Virus record (IMG/VR): IMGVR_UViG_3300036979_000103
Span: 1 to 56,187 of that record
Origin: a virus
Length of the DNA stretch: 56,187 nucleotides
Reading direction: 5' to 3' (one strand)
This document shows, in pieces, positions 44,935 through 54,393 of this stretch; position 1 is the first letter of the stretch; each line of letters begins with the position of its first letter. The position numbers and the translations under genes are program-made. A model generated the notes under the pieces. It was not told where the DNA came from and searched no databases. It worked only from the letters and a program-made list of their open reading frames with translations.

Positions 44935-46497
44935 TTAGAATTGTGGCATTTCCTCAATCAACACAGTTCTAGACAAATCTTCAATAAAGACATCACATCT
45001 GTCTTTCATCCAGATTTCGTATCCTGGGAATTTATTAGCAGAGCTCATACCTTGAGATTTAGCAAAACCTAAGTGGTGACGAGTACCATCAATATAACCC
45101 CAAGTCATAGAAGGTGCACCCTTCATACGTACCTCACGGATGTTGTTTACCATTGAACCATCAGACATTGGAGAAACATCAAACACCATAAATACTGGAG
45201 TGCTCTTTTTGTTTTGTCCAAACTCTAAGTTAGATTGTGGTAAATCTAATTCTTTTAAGTGAATCAATTCAACTCTACCAGTCTCACGAGTTACCATTGC
45301 ATCAAATGCAAAGTTGTAAGTGATATGTTGTCCTTCACCTTGTAAGTATCTGTTTCCAGAATCAGCCATGAAAGTAAGACCTGAATTTAATGCATCTGTT
45401 TTCAAAGCTTGTTGGAATACATCGAATCCAGCTTCATTAGTATACATCTTAACACTTCTATCTTTCACATCCACTCTTCTGTAGAATAAATCTCCAAATA
45501 CAGAACGGATTAAGTTAGCAGAGAATTCACCTCTGTTATATTGTACCAAGTTTCCATTGTTACGCATTCTGTGGTATACACCAGCAGATGTTCTTTTCAA
45601 TTCTTGTTTAGAACCTCCAGATTTAACTGTACCTGGTTTAGCCCAGATCATACGTTTAACTTTCAATTCAATCATAGATTTACGCATCCAGAATTCAATG
45701 AACGGTTCCCATTTAACATCATTACGTGTAAGTGGTAATTGGTTACGTCTTTGTGGAGCATATACCAAGATGTCTAATGGTTTACCAGAAGCATCTCTCA
45801 TCATTTTGTCATCAGCCCATTCAGTAATTTTGTGCTCATATCCATATGCAGAACCTAAAGATTCAAACATTGTGATTTGCTCACCTAATCTTGGAAGACC
45901 TAATAAGTCTTGATCAAATTCTCCAATAGCTGCATCAACTAATTCTAGTTCAACACCATATTGTAAGAATACAGGATTAACAAAATCAACTTGTGGATTA
46001 TCAGTTACTAATGTAAATGAATAAAGGTAACCCATGTTCCAAGGTAATGGATCTTTGATCACGTAGAAACGTGGACCATACTGACGTGTACCTACAGAGA
46101 TGATAGCATTTTTAGAGAACTCATTAGTGTCTAATACTAATTGGAACTCTTGACCATCGATACCTGTTTTACCAGCATCAATTAAAGCTTGCGTAGTTGC
46201 AGGAATGTCAATAATTTTTGGGAATTTGTAAGGAACTGCTACTTGCCATTTCCATGCATCACTATTATTATCAATGTAATAAGGTGTGCTTTTGTTGATC
46301 ATGTCTAAGAAGTCATTACTGTAAAGTGAGCTCTGAGTATATAAAGAGATGATCTTTTTATCATAGTCTGCAGGCTCAGTAGAGTGAAAACTCTCTAAGT
46401 GGTTAGAGTCAGTTAGTTTTCCTACCGCACGTTTGTCCATAGACGCTACACGAGCATAAGTAAAACCAGTTAACCCAGGAATTGTTTGAATTGCCAT
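44935..46497 (-). CDS. Major capsid protein, HK97-fold crAss-like type (520 aa)
   Basis: Size and place, downstream of terminase, portal and scaffold candidate, match the crAss-like major capsid protein, and the sequence has features of that family: an N-terminus MAIQTIPGLTGFTYARVAS, a beta-rich core with PRFYVIKDPLPWNMGYLYSF, and a C-terminal part with MSDGSMVNNIREVRMKGAPS. It would build the icosahedral shell from many copies. It has no long leader that would be cut by a protease. Leader DNA has no Shine-Dalgarno sequence but is A-rich, as usual in Bacteroidota and their phages. It is cotranscribed with the scaffold gene 34 bp upstream and followed by its own terminator, which fits high expression. 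Confidence 0.85.
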   Translation of the reverse strand: MAIQTIPGLTGFTYARVASMDKRAVGKLTDSNHLESFHSTEPADYDKKIISLYTQSSLYSNDFLDMINKSTPYYIDNNSDAWKWQVAVPYKFPKIIDIPATTQALIDAGKTGIDGQEFQLVLDTNEFSKNAIISVGTRQYGPRFYVIKDPLPWNMGYLYSFTLVTDNPQVDFVNPVFLQYGVELELVDAAIGEFDQDLLGLPRLGEQITMFESLGSAYGYEHKITEWADDKMMRDASGKPLDILVYAPQRRNQLPLTRNDVKWEPFIEFWMRKSMIELKVKRMIWAKPGTVKSGGSKQELKRTSAGVYHRMRNNGNLVQYNRGEFSANLIRSVFGDLFYRRVDVKDRSVKMYTNEAGFDVFQQALKTDALNSGLTFMADSGNRYLQGEGQHITYNFAFDAMVTRETGRVELIHLKELDLPQSNLEFGQNKKSTPVFMVFDVSPMSDGSMVNNIREVRMKGAPSMTWGYIDGTRHHLGFAKSQGMSSANKFPGYEIWMKDRCDVFIEDLSRTVLIEEMPQF

Positions 46498-46531
46498 TGT
46501 TATTCGTTTTTGTTAATTATTTATTGTTTTG

Positions 46532-47785
46532 TTATAAGAACCATGATTTTGAATTAGCACCACCACCAGCTACACCAGTTGATTTAGCTTTTGTAACTTG
46601 TCTTGCAACTTCTCCAAATAACTCGTTAGACTTTTTAGTCACACCTGTTCTTTGTATAGTTGATAATGTAGGATCTTTCTCTAACATCTTCAAAAGAAGT
46701 CCTATTTTAACTTTCTGTGCATGATTCTCTGGTCTTTTAAGATCCAAGATAGCACGATCAAAATCAGTTAAGGTTTCTCCTGTTGGAGTTTTCCACTTAT
46801 CTACTAATAAGAAGTCTTGTAATTCTGTTGCTAATTTTGGATTGATTGGAATACCATCAAACTCTTTTGATTTCACCTTATCATTTAAGATGGTTTGTAC
46901 ATTACTTATGTACTGATTTCTAATAGCTTGCTTTTGTTGTAACTCTTGTTCAGACTTAGCTTCCATTTGTTGCAACTTAGCAGCTTCTTTTTTAACTAAC
47001 ACCTTGTGGTGTTTAGCAGCTACATTCTCAAGATCACCATAGTTTTTAAGTCTTTCGATTTCTGTTTCCACATCATCTGGCTCAAAACCTTGATTAGTTA
47101 ATGCTTGCTTCATTATTCTTTCTTGATTGTTTTCATCAGAAAGATCCATCTCAGCAAAGTTTACTACTTGATTATATGTACCAAAATACTCTTTTGGATT
47201 AACTCCTTTTACAAATATGGCTTCAAAAGCATCTTGGTAATCTTCACCAAATTGCCCGATAAAATTTTCTACAATTTCTGTAGCACCTTTTTTCTTTTCA
47301 CTATTGAATCTTTCTAAGAAATCTTCTGCAGTTGTTACTGGTTCTTGATCATCATCATCAGATGTAAATACACCTAGTTTATAAAGATCATTTGCTAGAG
47401 CACTAAATTGTGTTCCTTCTGGAGCAGCATCATCAGCATCTTCAGAATCAGTTGATTTAGGAGCAGTAGTTTTTACTGGAGCAGGAGTGTCATCATCATC
47501 ATCAGAATCACTTAAGAAATCTGAGATCATTGATTGACCTTCAAGTTTTTCATCATCTGTTTTACCATCAACACTTGCAGGAGGAACAATGTCCTTACCT
47601 TTTGGTACATCTGGTTTAGAAGGTGCAGCAGGTGCATTTGCTTCATTAATGATTGGTGTAACATCTTCTGGATTACCAGAAGCAGTTTCAGGTTCAAATA
47701 ACCCTTGAAGTAATTCTTGATTACCCATTCCCATTTCCATAGTATCCTGGATACTAAAGTTGCTTATATCTAAATTATCAGCCAT
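46532..47785 (-). CDS. Scaffold candidate, acidic and helical (417 aa)
   Basis: Placed between portal and capsid genes, the usual place of a scaffold. The first 150 residues are acidic and disordered with Asp runs (SDFLSDSDDDDDTPAP, FTSDDDDQEP). Then comes a helical region (AAKLQQMEAKSEQELQQKQA) likely to form a coiled coil, and a short basic C-terminus ending SKSWFL, which could bind capsid protein. Those are features of many tailed-phage scaffolds. Its transcript begins at a candidate promoter at 47819-47849 and continues into the capsid gene. Function is from layout; no direct homology is recognised. Confidence 0.65.
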   Translation of the reverse strand: MADNLDISNFSIQDTMEMGMGNQELLQGLFEPETASGNPEDVTPIINEANAPAAPSKPDVPKGKDIVPPASVDGKTDDEKLEGQSMISDFLSDSDDDDDTPAPVKTTAPKSTDSEDADDAAPEGTQFSALANDLYKLGVFTSDDDDQEPVTTAEDFLERFNSEKKKGATEIVENFIGQFGEDYQDAFEAIFVKGVNPKEYFGTYNQVVNFAEMDLSDENNQERIMKQALTNQGFEPDDVETEIERLKNYGDLENVAAKHHKVLVKKEAAKLQQMEAKSEQELQQKQAIRNQYISNVQTILNDKVKSKEFDGIPINPKLATELQDFLLVDKWKTPTGETLTDFDRAILDLKRPENHAQKVKIGLLLKMLEKDPTLSTIQRTGVTKKSNELFGEVARQVTKAKSTGVAGGGANSKSWFL

Positions 47786-47818
47786 ATGTAGTTGTATTTA
47801 TGTTTGGTTTTATTTATG

Positions 47819-47849
47819 TAAAAGTATAATAAGAGTTTATAATATCAAA
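47819..47849 (-). promoter_or_regulatory. Candidate Bacteroidota-type promoter for scaffold and capsid genes
   Basis: On the minus strand TTTG (47849-47846), 19 nt, then TACTTTTA (47826-47819), close to TTTG-N19-21-TAnnTTTG. It lies about 34 nt in front of the scaffold start. It lacks the palindromic upstream element of the two other candidates. Confidence 0.5.
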
Positions 47850-47904
47850 GTGTTATTGGTTGTTGAGTGCCAATTTTGTTGATAATATAGCATTAATGTT
47901 TTTA

Positions 47905-47922
47905 TCCCCTCCGAAGAGGAGA
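47905..47922 (-). terminator. UUCG-loop hairpin just after the portal gene
   Basis: On the minus strand TCTCCTC, loop TTCG, then GAGGGGA: a 7-bp stem with a very stable tetraloop, 6 nt after the portal stop. It is followed by TAAAAAC rather than a T run, so it may stabilise the 3' end or terminate weakly. Confidence 0.5.
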
Positions 47923-47928
47923 AGTTTT

Positions 47929-50514
47929 CTAACCTTTTTTGTTATTCCTACCCTTGGCATTTTCTTTAGCAACAGCTAAATCATTTGCCATATTCTCTCT
48001 TTGCACTTGAAGCTTCTCTTTTTCTATAGACATCTTATCGCTAGCTTGTTTATTCTTAGATTGAATATCAGCCATCTTTATTCCATAGTCTTTAACAGCT
48101 GTTTCTTGGTCATGAGCTAATCTGCTCACTTCCATTACATCAGGAATAGCATTAGCATTAATATCTTCTGATTCAACATTACCAAATCCTGTAGCTTGTA
48201 TAATAGCAATCTCTTTCTTAGATAATCTATCAAGTTCTCTTTGATAATCATCATGAGCTTGATCAGCTTGTTTCATTTGAATAGCTTGTTGCATTTGAGC
48301 TTGAGCTTGTTCTTGTTGTTGCTGTAATTGTTGTTGTTGCAACTGGTTAGCTTGTTCTTGCTGAGCCATTTGTCTATCTCTAAGATCTTTAAATGTTTTC
48401 TTCATCTCTCTCATAGACTTAGTAGAATACAATTCTATTATATCATAAAGTGTGCCACCATTCTGAATAACAGCTTGAGAAAGTTGTCTAAGCTCATTAA
48501 ACATTTGAGTGTCTTCAGGTCTATTAGTTAAGAACACTTTTAAGTCTCTAAACTTAAGATCTGTACCATTCACTTGTACAAATGCAGATTCTCCTTCAGA
48601 TGTAATATATGAAAGTGTACTCTGTGGTTTTGATGATTCTACATAAAGTGCAGCATCAATTATAGCTTGATAGAATTGTCCCATCACATACTCGTGAGCC
48701 ACAAATAAAGGCTCTGTTTGAGAGTAACTTTGTTGCATGGCAGTGTTAGTACCTGTAGCACTTTCAGAGGCAGAAACAGATCCCATACGTTGTTTAGACA
48801 TACCTACAAGTTCCCAACACTCTTGTTTCATTTGTTGAGCTAATGTATATCTAGATTGTATCTCTTGTGTACGTGTAAGATCAAGAGCTGTAAATTGATT
48901 GAATGAACTAGGACTCTTTAAGTTCTCAGGAGAGTCATCAATAAATACCACTCCTCTATTACGTGCTTCCATTTCCCATATGTCAAGAGCATCTTGCGCA
49001 TCTCCATCTTTAGGAATAGGAATGTGTCTTAATGACATAAGCTGAACCTTACCCACCTCTTTCTCAAGAAGTTTATACAATTGGTTCATACATACATTAT
49101 ATATCACTTGAAAAGGTTTCATAAGATCTACTAAGCTTTTAGCTTCTGTATTCTTCACCTCATATGTTGTTCCTATAATAGGACAATAGTTTAATAGTTT
49201 AAATGGTTTGATATGATAGATATCTGGACCAATCTTTGTTCCTTGATACCATTCATTAATCCATCCCCATTCTAATGATTGTTGTGTAGGTATTGTTCCT
49301 GATTTGTAAGTTTCATCAACTAACATTGATTGCTCATTACCCATCTCATCTATATAGATAAGCTTACCTATCTTTCTTTTAGATATCCAATAGCTTCTTA
49401 CCACTACATATTTATATCCAAATGAACTTACATTGTTAGTTAAGCCTAAGAAATCTTTTAATCCATCATTGTTTTCTTTCATCTCTGATTCAATAATCAT
49501 ACGAGTCTGAAGAACTAATGGATCAAAGGTATCATACATCACAGAATCTTGTCCTGGAACAGCATCTGGATTACCAAGATTTGATTCTCTAACATTAATT
49601 AATCCATAATCTTGTAAAGAACTACGTAAGTGATCTATTTCTTCTTTAGTAAGATCTGGAATAGATTCAATAATTTCAGATAGTTCCATAACATTTACAG
49701 TACCAGCAGCATATGCTCCTTGTGCTCTACCTGTAGGATCTGATATATATTTTCTATCTGGTGTAGATAAAAACCAAGTGTTTTTTGGATTAGCCACTTC
49801 AACATTAAATCCAAGCTTCGAGTTATCTTCATATATATGATAGAATTCTCTAGCAGATATTAATAAATCTCTAAATGCATCTTCGCTCTTTTCTTTAATA
49901 TTGAATTCAGCTTTCTGACATGTAAGAATATGATTAGCCCATTTCTCTGCAACAGATGTATAGCTATCTAACTGATCCTTAACCTGTTCCATTGTCATTT
50001 GTTGCAATTGCTCAGGATCAATTTCTTCTCCTGACATAGCAGCTTTTGTAACTAATTGTTGTTTAACTTGATTAATTACATATTCTTGTAATGTATCAGT
50101 CTTGAATTGTAATTCTTCTGCTTGACTATCATCATCAAAAGCTTTCACTCTAAATGTATCAGGTCTTTTAGATATCTCACCTACAAGTTCATTAATAGGC
50201 GTAGTGATAATAGAATACATCTTCACATAAGCAGGAAGTTCTAGATCTGATGTAAGTACATCTGTAAAACTTCTCACCTCTGGTTCTTGATAGAAATCCT
50301 CCATACGAAGAATCCCTTTCATAAGATCATAGTTCTTTACGAATGTATCTCTATTCTTTACATACTCAGCGTATGCTTTATTAGAGAAATAATCCATTGT
50401 GTTCTTGATCCAACTCTCATCTTGTTTTTCTTTTTCTGTCTTAAACTGATCAGGGAATATATTCAGATAAGCGTATCTGATAGTTGCATCTTTTGTATAT
50501 CTAATTATTGCCAT
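47929..50514 (-). CDS. Portal protein, crAss-like type (861 aa)
   Basis: The portal forms the ring at one capsid vertex through which DNA enters and leaves. Its place right after the large terminase (1 bp between them) and its size match. Conserved-looking parts include SIITTPINELVGEISKRPD near residue 105, VNVMELSEIIESIPDLTKEE, and MGSVSASESATGTNTAMQQS near residue 590. The C-terminal 200 residues are a long Gln- and Lys-rich coiled coil (QLQQQQLQQQQEQAQAQMQQ), probably the portal barrel. It probably ends its own message at the UUCG hairpin just downstream. The identification rests on order and size with good agreement. Confidence 0.85.
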   Translation of the reverse strand: MAIIRYTKDATIRYAYLNIFPDQFKTEKEKQDESWIKNTMDYFSNKAYAEYVKNRDTFVKNYDLMKGILRMEDFYQEPEVRSFTDVLTSDLELPAYVKMYSIITTPINELVGEISKRPDTFRVKAFDDDSQAEELQFKTDTLQEYVINQVKQQLVTKAAMSGEEIDPEQLQQMTMEQVKDQLDSYTSVAEKWANHILTCQKAEFNIKEKSEDAFRDLLISAREFYHIYEDNSKLGFNVEVANPKNTWFLSTPDRKYISDPTGRAQGAYAAGTVNVMELSEIIESIPDLTKEEIDHLRSSLQDYGLINVRESNLGNPDAVPGQDSVMYDTFDPLVLQTRMIIESEMKENNDGLKDFLGLTNNVSSFGYKYVVVRSYWISKRKIGKLIYIDEMGNEQSMLVDETYKSGTIPTQQSLEWGWINEWYQGTKIGPDIYHIKPFKLLNYCPIIGTTYEVKNTEAKSLVDLMKPFQVIYNVCMNQLYKLLEKEVGKVQLMSLRHIPIPKDGDAQDALDIWEMEARNRGVVFIDDSPENLKSPSSFNQFTALDLTRTQEIQSRYTLAQQMKQECWELVGMSKQRMGSVSASESATGTNTAMQQSYSQTEPLFVAHEYVMGQFYQAIIDAALYVESSKPQSTLSYITSEGESAFVQVNGTDLKFRDLKVFLTNRPEDTQMFNELRQLSQAVIQNGGTLYDIIELYSTKSMREMKKTFKDLRDRQMAQQEQANQLQQQQLQQQQEQAQAQMQQAIQMKQADQAHDDYQRELDRLSKKEIAIIQATGFGNVESEDINANAIPDVMEVSRLAHDQETAVKDYGIKMADIQSKNKQASDKMSIEKEKLQVQRENMANDLAVAKENAKGRNNKKG

Positions 50515-50515
50515 T

Positions 50516-52546
50516 TTATCTAAATATTTTATTTTTTGGTGTGTTAAACATTGATCTGCTTTCTGTAAACAGAGTATTCTTTTTGTTCTTCTTGAACATT
50601 GATTGTATTCTTACATCTTGCTCTCCTCCTATTTTTCCCATAATGGGATCTAGTTTCATTGCTAAAGCTATTGCAAGCTCCGCAGCAATGATTCTATCAA
50701 AGTTGCCTGATTCATTATACTGAATCATCTCCTCAAGTAGAACAGGATCAAATATCTTGGCCATACCTTTTATCTCAGACTTAATGTTTCCATCTTCATC
50801 CTTCTCTGTATGTACCACTTCTTCTGTATATTTTTTAAGACATCCATGTAAGAAGTCTCTAATTTTCTCAGAAGATCTATGTATTCCGTAATCCCTTCTC
50901 ACTGTGGTGTTTGGAACTATTTCTTTTAACCAATCTGGTTGTCTCTCTAAATAGTGAGCATCTCCTTTGGCTATCATGTAGTCTATGAAAGATATCTCAT
51001 CGTTCTCACACAGAGCTCTAGCATTGTAATACTTGATTAAATATCTAGCTTGCTCTTCCCATGTTTCTTTCTTCTCTGGCCTAGCACAATAACTAGCAAC
51101 AAACATATCTTGATACTTCTCTCCTGATATTGCATGCATACGTTTGTATATATAGACAGATCCTAAAGATGAACTATAAGCAGACTTCCCCTGTCTATAA
51201 GGGTCAATCCCTGCTACATATAATCCATAAGGAGGACTTTCTATTGGGAACTCATATATCACTACAGGAGCTTCTTTGTTATCACTATTCTTAAGAGGGA
51301 AGTTTGATATAGGCACCTTATCTGTAAACTCATGTTTTACTCCTTGCCCATCATCATACAAAATAACAGGTGTTCCTGTTCTTTCTTGTGCTAACAGTCT
51401 GGCTTTCTGACGTTTAGATGCTTCAATATCAAATATGTTCGTATCCTCATTCAAGAATATATCATCCACTTCTTGTGGGTAGTACATCTTCTCTTTTAAA
51501 TAAGCTAGTCTATCACCAGCTTTCTTTAATCTTTCAAGATTGTCATTTGTAATCTTATCTGCTTTCTCTTCATTAGATACTAACATCTTTACATTATGCA
51601 GTTCTGATTCTGCTGGTTGTTCAAGATAGGCTCCAAGACTGGATTCTTCTTTAGCTTCCATTCTATATTTATGGGAGATGAATAGTCCATGAATTCTTTG
51701 ATCATCCTTTGCACTATTGTATTCAAGGAAGTTAAAATTCTGTACATCAAACATTAAGCTTTTTGCATCCATGAAGTTCTGCATATCTCCACCTGTACCT
51801 GTAAGAATTGGAGAACATCCCCAACCAAATGGTGTGGTGAAACCTGGTGTAGCAGCTTGTAGTCCTCTGAGGAAATTACCCTTACCTATCTCATCAATAA
51901 TAAGCCTTCTAGGTTTTGTACCTGCAATAGCCTCTTCATTATTACCACCATCTAAGTTACGAATAAGGATCTGAGAAAAGGGGATTCGCTCTCCTGCTTT
52001 TGTCTTGATCCCTAATGTAACTTGGTTTTTCCAGTTGTCTTCTACCCTCTGCCATCTCCAGGCTTCAGGTAAGAAGTTTAATCCTTTGTCAATCTTATCT
52101 GTGATAAGCTTTATATCGGGAGCATTCAATCCTGCTATAATGTTCTGGGAATTCTCATCGAATGTTGCCCCATGACCTATGTAGGAGCTCTCAATTACTG
52201 ACTTAGCTAAACGACGAATGCCTAGTATTACCAGGCCTTTCTTTTCTGTATGTGCTCTATCTATTTCGTTTGTTATAATCCACTCATTATCACGTAGATA
52301 TGGATTAGCATATTTTTGGTTAATCCTTCCACGCTCATCAATTGTATCCACCTCTGTATTCCAGAAGTTTAAATGCCAATATAGAAAAGGGTTAATATAC
52401 ACTCCTCCCATTGTACAGCCATCAATACATAATTGTTTATGGAAAGCATAGAACGCTTTATACTCATCTGAATCCTTACTTGGAACTCTTTTCTGATTGA
52501 TGAACCAATCGTTGTAATCAATACTTTGTAAGCCATCTATTATCAT
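50516..52546 (-). CDS. terL: Large terminase subunit (676 aa)
   Basis: This is the packaging motor ATPase and nuclease. The N-terminal half is the ATPase: a variant Walker A GIRRLAKS at 109-116, Walker B RRLIIDEIGK with D218 and E219, and a coupling motif ILTGTGG. The C-terminal half is the RNase H-like nuclease: AGIDPYRQG with D448, then CENDEIS and a final acidic helix (IIAAELAIALAM). It cuts the concatemer and pumps DNA into the head through the portal, encoded next. Its ATG overlaps the stop of the 110-residue gene (TAATG). The deviant Walker A is typical of crAss-like terminases. Confidence 0.92.
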   Translation of the reverse strand: MIIDGLQSIDYNDWFINQKRVPSKDSDEYKAFYAFHKQLCIDGCTMGGVYINPFLYWHLNFWNTEVDTIDERGRINQKYANPYLRDNEWIITNEIDRAHTEKKGLVILGIRRLAKSVIESSYIGHGATFDENSQNIIAGLNAPDIKLITDKIDKGLNFLPEAWRWQRVEDNWKNQVTLGIKTKAGERIPFSQILIRNLDGGNNEEAIAGTKPRRLIIDEIGKGNFLRGLQAATPGFTTPFGWGCSPILTGTGGDMQNFMDAKSLMFDVQNFNFLEYNSAKDDQRIHGLFISHKYRMEAKEESSLGAYLEQPAESELHNVKMLVSNEEKADKITNDNLERLKKAGDRLAYLKEKMYYPQEVDDIFLNEDTNIFDIEASKRQKARLLAQERTGTPVILYDDGQGVKHEFTDKVPISNFPLKNSDNKEAPVVIYEFPIESPPYGLYVAGIDPYRQGKSAYSSSLGSVYIYKRMHAISGEKYQDMFVASYCARPEKKETWEEQARYLIKYYNARALCENDEISFIDYMIAKGDAHYLERQPDWLKEIVPNTTVRRDYGIHRSSEKIRDFLHGCLKKYTEEVVHTEKDEDGNIKSEIKGMAKIFDPVLLEEMIQYNESGNFDRIIAAELAIALAMKLDPIMGKIGGEQDVRIQSMFKKNKKNTLFTESRSMFNTPKNKIFR

Positions 52547-52878
52547 TATCTTCTACCCTTTAAGAAATCTTCAGCCATACTACCAAGCTCAACACCACCT
52601 CTAACAGGCACCACCTTAGCTTCTTCTTTCTCACGAAGTTTCTCAACTTGTTCTAATAGAGCTAGGTAATTTTTCATTGTCTCTTGTACAAACTTTCCTT
52701 GAGCTTCAATGCTTGCTATCACCATAGGCATAGCACCACCAGCTTTGGTTTCTTTCCATTTGATTCTATCCTCTAATGTATGTAAGGGATTTAAATCAAC
52801 GTATTGTTTCCAGCTTGATAATTGTTCTTCAGCCCAATCAAGTTCTGTATTTATGTATGTAGTTTTCTTTAATGCCAT
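52546..52878 (-). CDS. Small protein upstream of terL, small-terminase candidate (110 aa)
   Basis: A helical, charged protein (WAEEQLSSWKQYVDLNPLHT; ETMKNYLALLEQVEKLREKE is coiled-coil-like) ending in a basic tail (FLKGRR). It is translationally coupled to the large terminase gene by a TAATG overlap. The size, helical nature and place match small terminase subunits, which recognise DNA, but no DNA-binding motif is plain. That assignment is only by position. Confidence 0.5.
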   Translation of the reverse strand: MALKKTTYINTELDWAEEQLSSWKQYVDLNPLHTLEDRIKWKETKAGGAMPMVIASIEAQGKFVQETMKNYLALLEQVEKLREKEEAKVVPVRGGVELGSMAEDFLKGRR

Positions 52879-52888
52879 TTTGTATGTT

Positions 52889-53158
52889 TTAGTCTTCCTC
52901 CTCTTCGAACAATGTTCTCTCCAAATTCATGCCATCTTTTATAATGGCTTCTATTTCTTCTTCATCATGATTGACATCCATCTCTAAGCTTGCCTCATAT
53001 TTTTGAAGAGAAAAGAATAGCTCTCTGTCTGACACACCCCATAATTCAGATCCATCAATAGCTGTAGAAATGTGTCTTCCCATATTATATGTAGTATGGG
53101 CTTTTCTCAAACGCTTTAATGTCTGTAGTATTTGGTGATAGTAGTTTGGCTGTTTCAT
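52889..53158 (-). CDS. Conserved hypothetical protein, acidic C-terminus (89 aa)
   Basis: Basic N-terminal half (YYHQILQTLKRLRKAHTTYN) and a strongly acidic second half (EMDVNHDEEEIEAIIKDGMN, ending in FEEEED). It overlaps the end of the 93-residue gene by 4 bp and precedes the terminase pair by 10 bp. Function not recognised. A part in packaging or as an assembly partner is possible from the location. Confidence 0.55.
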   Translation of the reverse strand: MKQPNYYHQILQTLKRLRKAHTTYNMGRHISTAIDGSELWGVSDRELFFSLQKYEASLEMDVNHDEEEIEAIIKDGMNLERTLFEEEED

Positions 53159-53436
53159 ATAAGATCATTTATGTCATCATCAGAAAGACTTTTCTTATTA
53201 GTGTCTGGTGTGTCATCATTAGAATAATCCATTTCTATTTCATCATCATTATCATCATCATTCCTTTCATCATGTAACATGTATTCAGGTTTGATTGTTA
53301 TCTGTATAAGATCTTTGACAGATCCATTCTCATCTTTCTGCTCACCTGATAAATCAATAAAATCAGCTCCACTATCATAAAGATCTTGGAGGATTTCAAT
53401 AAGAGGTTGCAATGGTATTTTACGTAGTTTTAACAT
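53155..53436 (-). CDS. Conserved hypothetical protein, acidic (93 aa)
   Basis: The first half (KLRKIPLQPLIEILQDLYDS, then GADFIDLSGEQ) looks like a small folded domain; the second is Asp/Asn-rich (NDDDNDDEIEMDYSNDD) and probably disordered. It overlaps the zinc-ribbon gene by 17 bp and the 89-residue gene by 4 bp, so the group is a tight operon. No family recognised. Confidence 0.5.
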   Translation of the reverse strand: MLKLRKIPLQPLIEILQDLYDSGADFIDLSGEQKDENGSVKDLIQITIKPEYMLHDERNDDDNDDEIEMDYSNDDTPDTNKKSLSDDDINDLI

Positions 53437-53704
53437 CTTCTGTTTGTGTTTCTGCAGACAGCCATTTCTTTAATGGACATTCACATGTTAGACATTTAGT
53501 CTTGGCAGACAATGTACATCCACAATTTGTGCAATGTGCATCTGGTCTTAGCGATTTGTAATCTTTCTTATTTGAAGAATGTTCTTCACATGCTTCGCAT
53601 ATCAACATTCTACTTGTAGACACATCAATTATATGCTTATCTAAAAATGCTTGAGGGGTGAGATTGTTTTTCCAACCTTCTACTATTTGATTTAGTTTAG
53701 ACAT
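53420..53704 (-). CDS. Zinc-ribbon protein of the terminase-proximal cluster (94 aa)
   Basis: Two zinc-binding parts are visible: ICEACEEHS near residue 36, and HCTNCGCTLSAKTKCLTCEC at about residues 58-77, then PLKKW. Such small multi-Cys proteins sit beside the IHF-like gene in crAss-like genomes. The N-terminus (KLNQIVEGWKNNLTPQAFLD) is helical. A zinc-stabilised DNA- or protein-binding role is likely. It overlaps the next gene downstream by 17 bp and the IHF-like gene by 8 bp. Confidence 0.65.
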   Translation of the reverse strand: MSKLNQIVEGWKNNLTPQAFLDKHIIDVSTSRMLICEACEEHSSNKKDYKSLRPDAHCTNCGCTLSAKTKCLTCECPLKKWLSAETQTEDVKTT

Positions 53705-54053
53705 TGTCTTCTTTTATTTTTGGTTTTAACATCTTAATATCATTTGTCACTGTAATCATTCTCAATTCTGTAGAATGTCTTTTCTTATCTGTTGTAAGTG
53801 GATCCGCTAATGTATTCTCATAAGCTTGCTTTATCTGTAACAGCTTTCTATAATGTGTACTGGCTTTCTTTGTATTAAACATAAACTTACCAAACCCAGA
53901 TATCTCTACACTATCATTTGTATTCAAAGCATCATTGGCTGAATCAAACTGATGTGTAACCACTTGATCAATCACCTTCTCTGATACAACAATATTAATT
54001 GACATCCTCTTGATGATCCACTCCTTTACTGTCATTGTGCTTGGCTTCTCCAT
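53697..54053 (-). CDS. IHF/HU-like DNA-binding protein (118 aa)
   Basis: The sequence has the IHF/HU core: a helical N-terminal part (VKEWIIKRMSINIVVSEKVI, then DQVVTHQFDSANDAL) followed by the diagnostic SVEISGFGKFMFNTKKA and a basic helical end. Proteins of this type bend DNA and are a conserved trait of crAss-like phages, usually just upstream of the terminase genes. The first ATG overlaps the preceding gene by 59 nt; an ATG at 54035 is a possible alternative, but the VKEWI segment belongs to the family, so a start much further in is unlikely. Role could be genome packing, origin function or terminase assembly. Confidence 0.85.
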   Translation of the reverse strand: MEKPSTMTVKEWIIKRMSINIVVSEKVIDQVVTHQFDSANDALNTNDSVEISGFGKFMFNTKKASTHYRKLLQIKQAYENTLADPLTTDKKRHSTELRMITVTNDIKMLKPKIKEDNV

Positions 54054-54393
54054 GTACTAGTTTTATATCTAATGTTATATTCTTTGTAAAATCAATCACA
54101 ATGATTGGGTTCACCTTCACCTTACCATTCTCCTTGATGAATATTCCCACCTTCTTCAGCTTACTGATGATGTTATTGATAGAAGGAGATGTACTATTAT
54201 ATGTCTTACAGAATTCTTCTCTTACATTAGCATATGTAATGTTTCCTTTAATAGCTGTAAAAGATATCAATTGAATTTCTCTTTCTGTTAGATGTAGATT
54301 GTTTATAGCAGATAGTATACTGTAATACTTCTCAGCTAGCTCAATGTCTGTATAAACATCCTTCTTAAGTTTTTGTATAATCATTGGTTCCAT
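53995..54393 (-). CDS. Winged-helix-type DNA-binding protein (132 aa)
   Basis: The centre (LTEREIQLISFTAIKGNITY, then NIISKLKKVGIFIKENGKVK) has the helix-turn-helix and wing pattern of winged-helix regulators. A C-terminal extension (NITLDIKLVHGEAKHNDSK) is of unknown role. It is the first gene of the minus-strand block, starting 26 nt after a host-type promoter whose DNA carries a dyad. It may control its own transcription or that of the block. Family is probable; target unknown. Confidence 0.65.
   Translation of the reverse strand: MEPMIIQKLKKDVYTDIELAEKYYSILSAINNLHLTEREIQLISFTAIKGNITYANVREEFCKTYNSTSPSINNIISKLKKVGIFIKENGKVKVNPIIVIDFTKNITLDIKLVHGEAKHNDSKGVDHQEDVN

Noticed and set aside
44685-44957. 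Open frame of 90 codons on the minus strand after the capsid gene
   Set aside because: It runs across the terminator, the structured stretch and the whole tRNA, and its protein shows no family-like features.
47786-47928. Short frame of 18 codons between portal and scaffold genes
   Set aside because: Too short, crosses the candidate promoter, and has no recognisable features.
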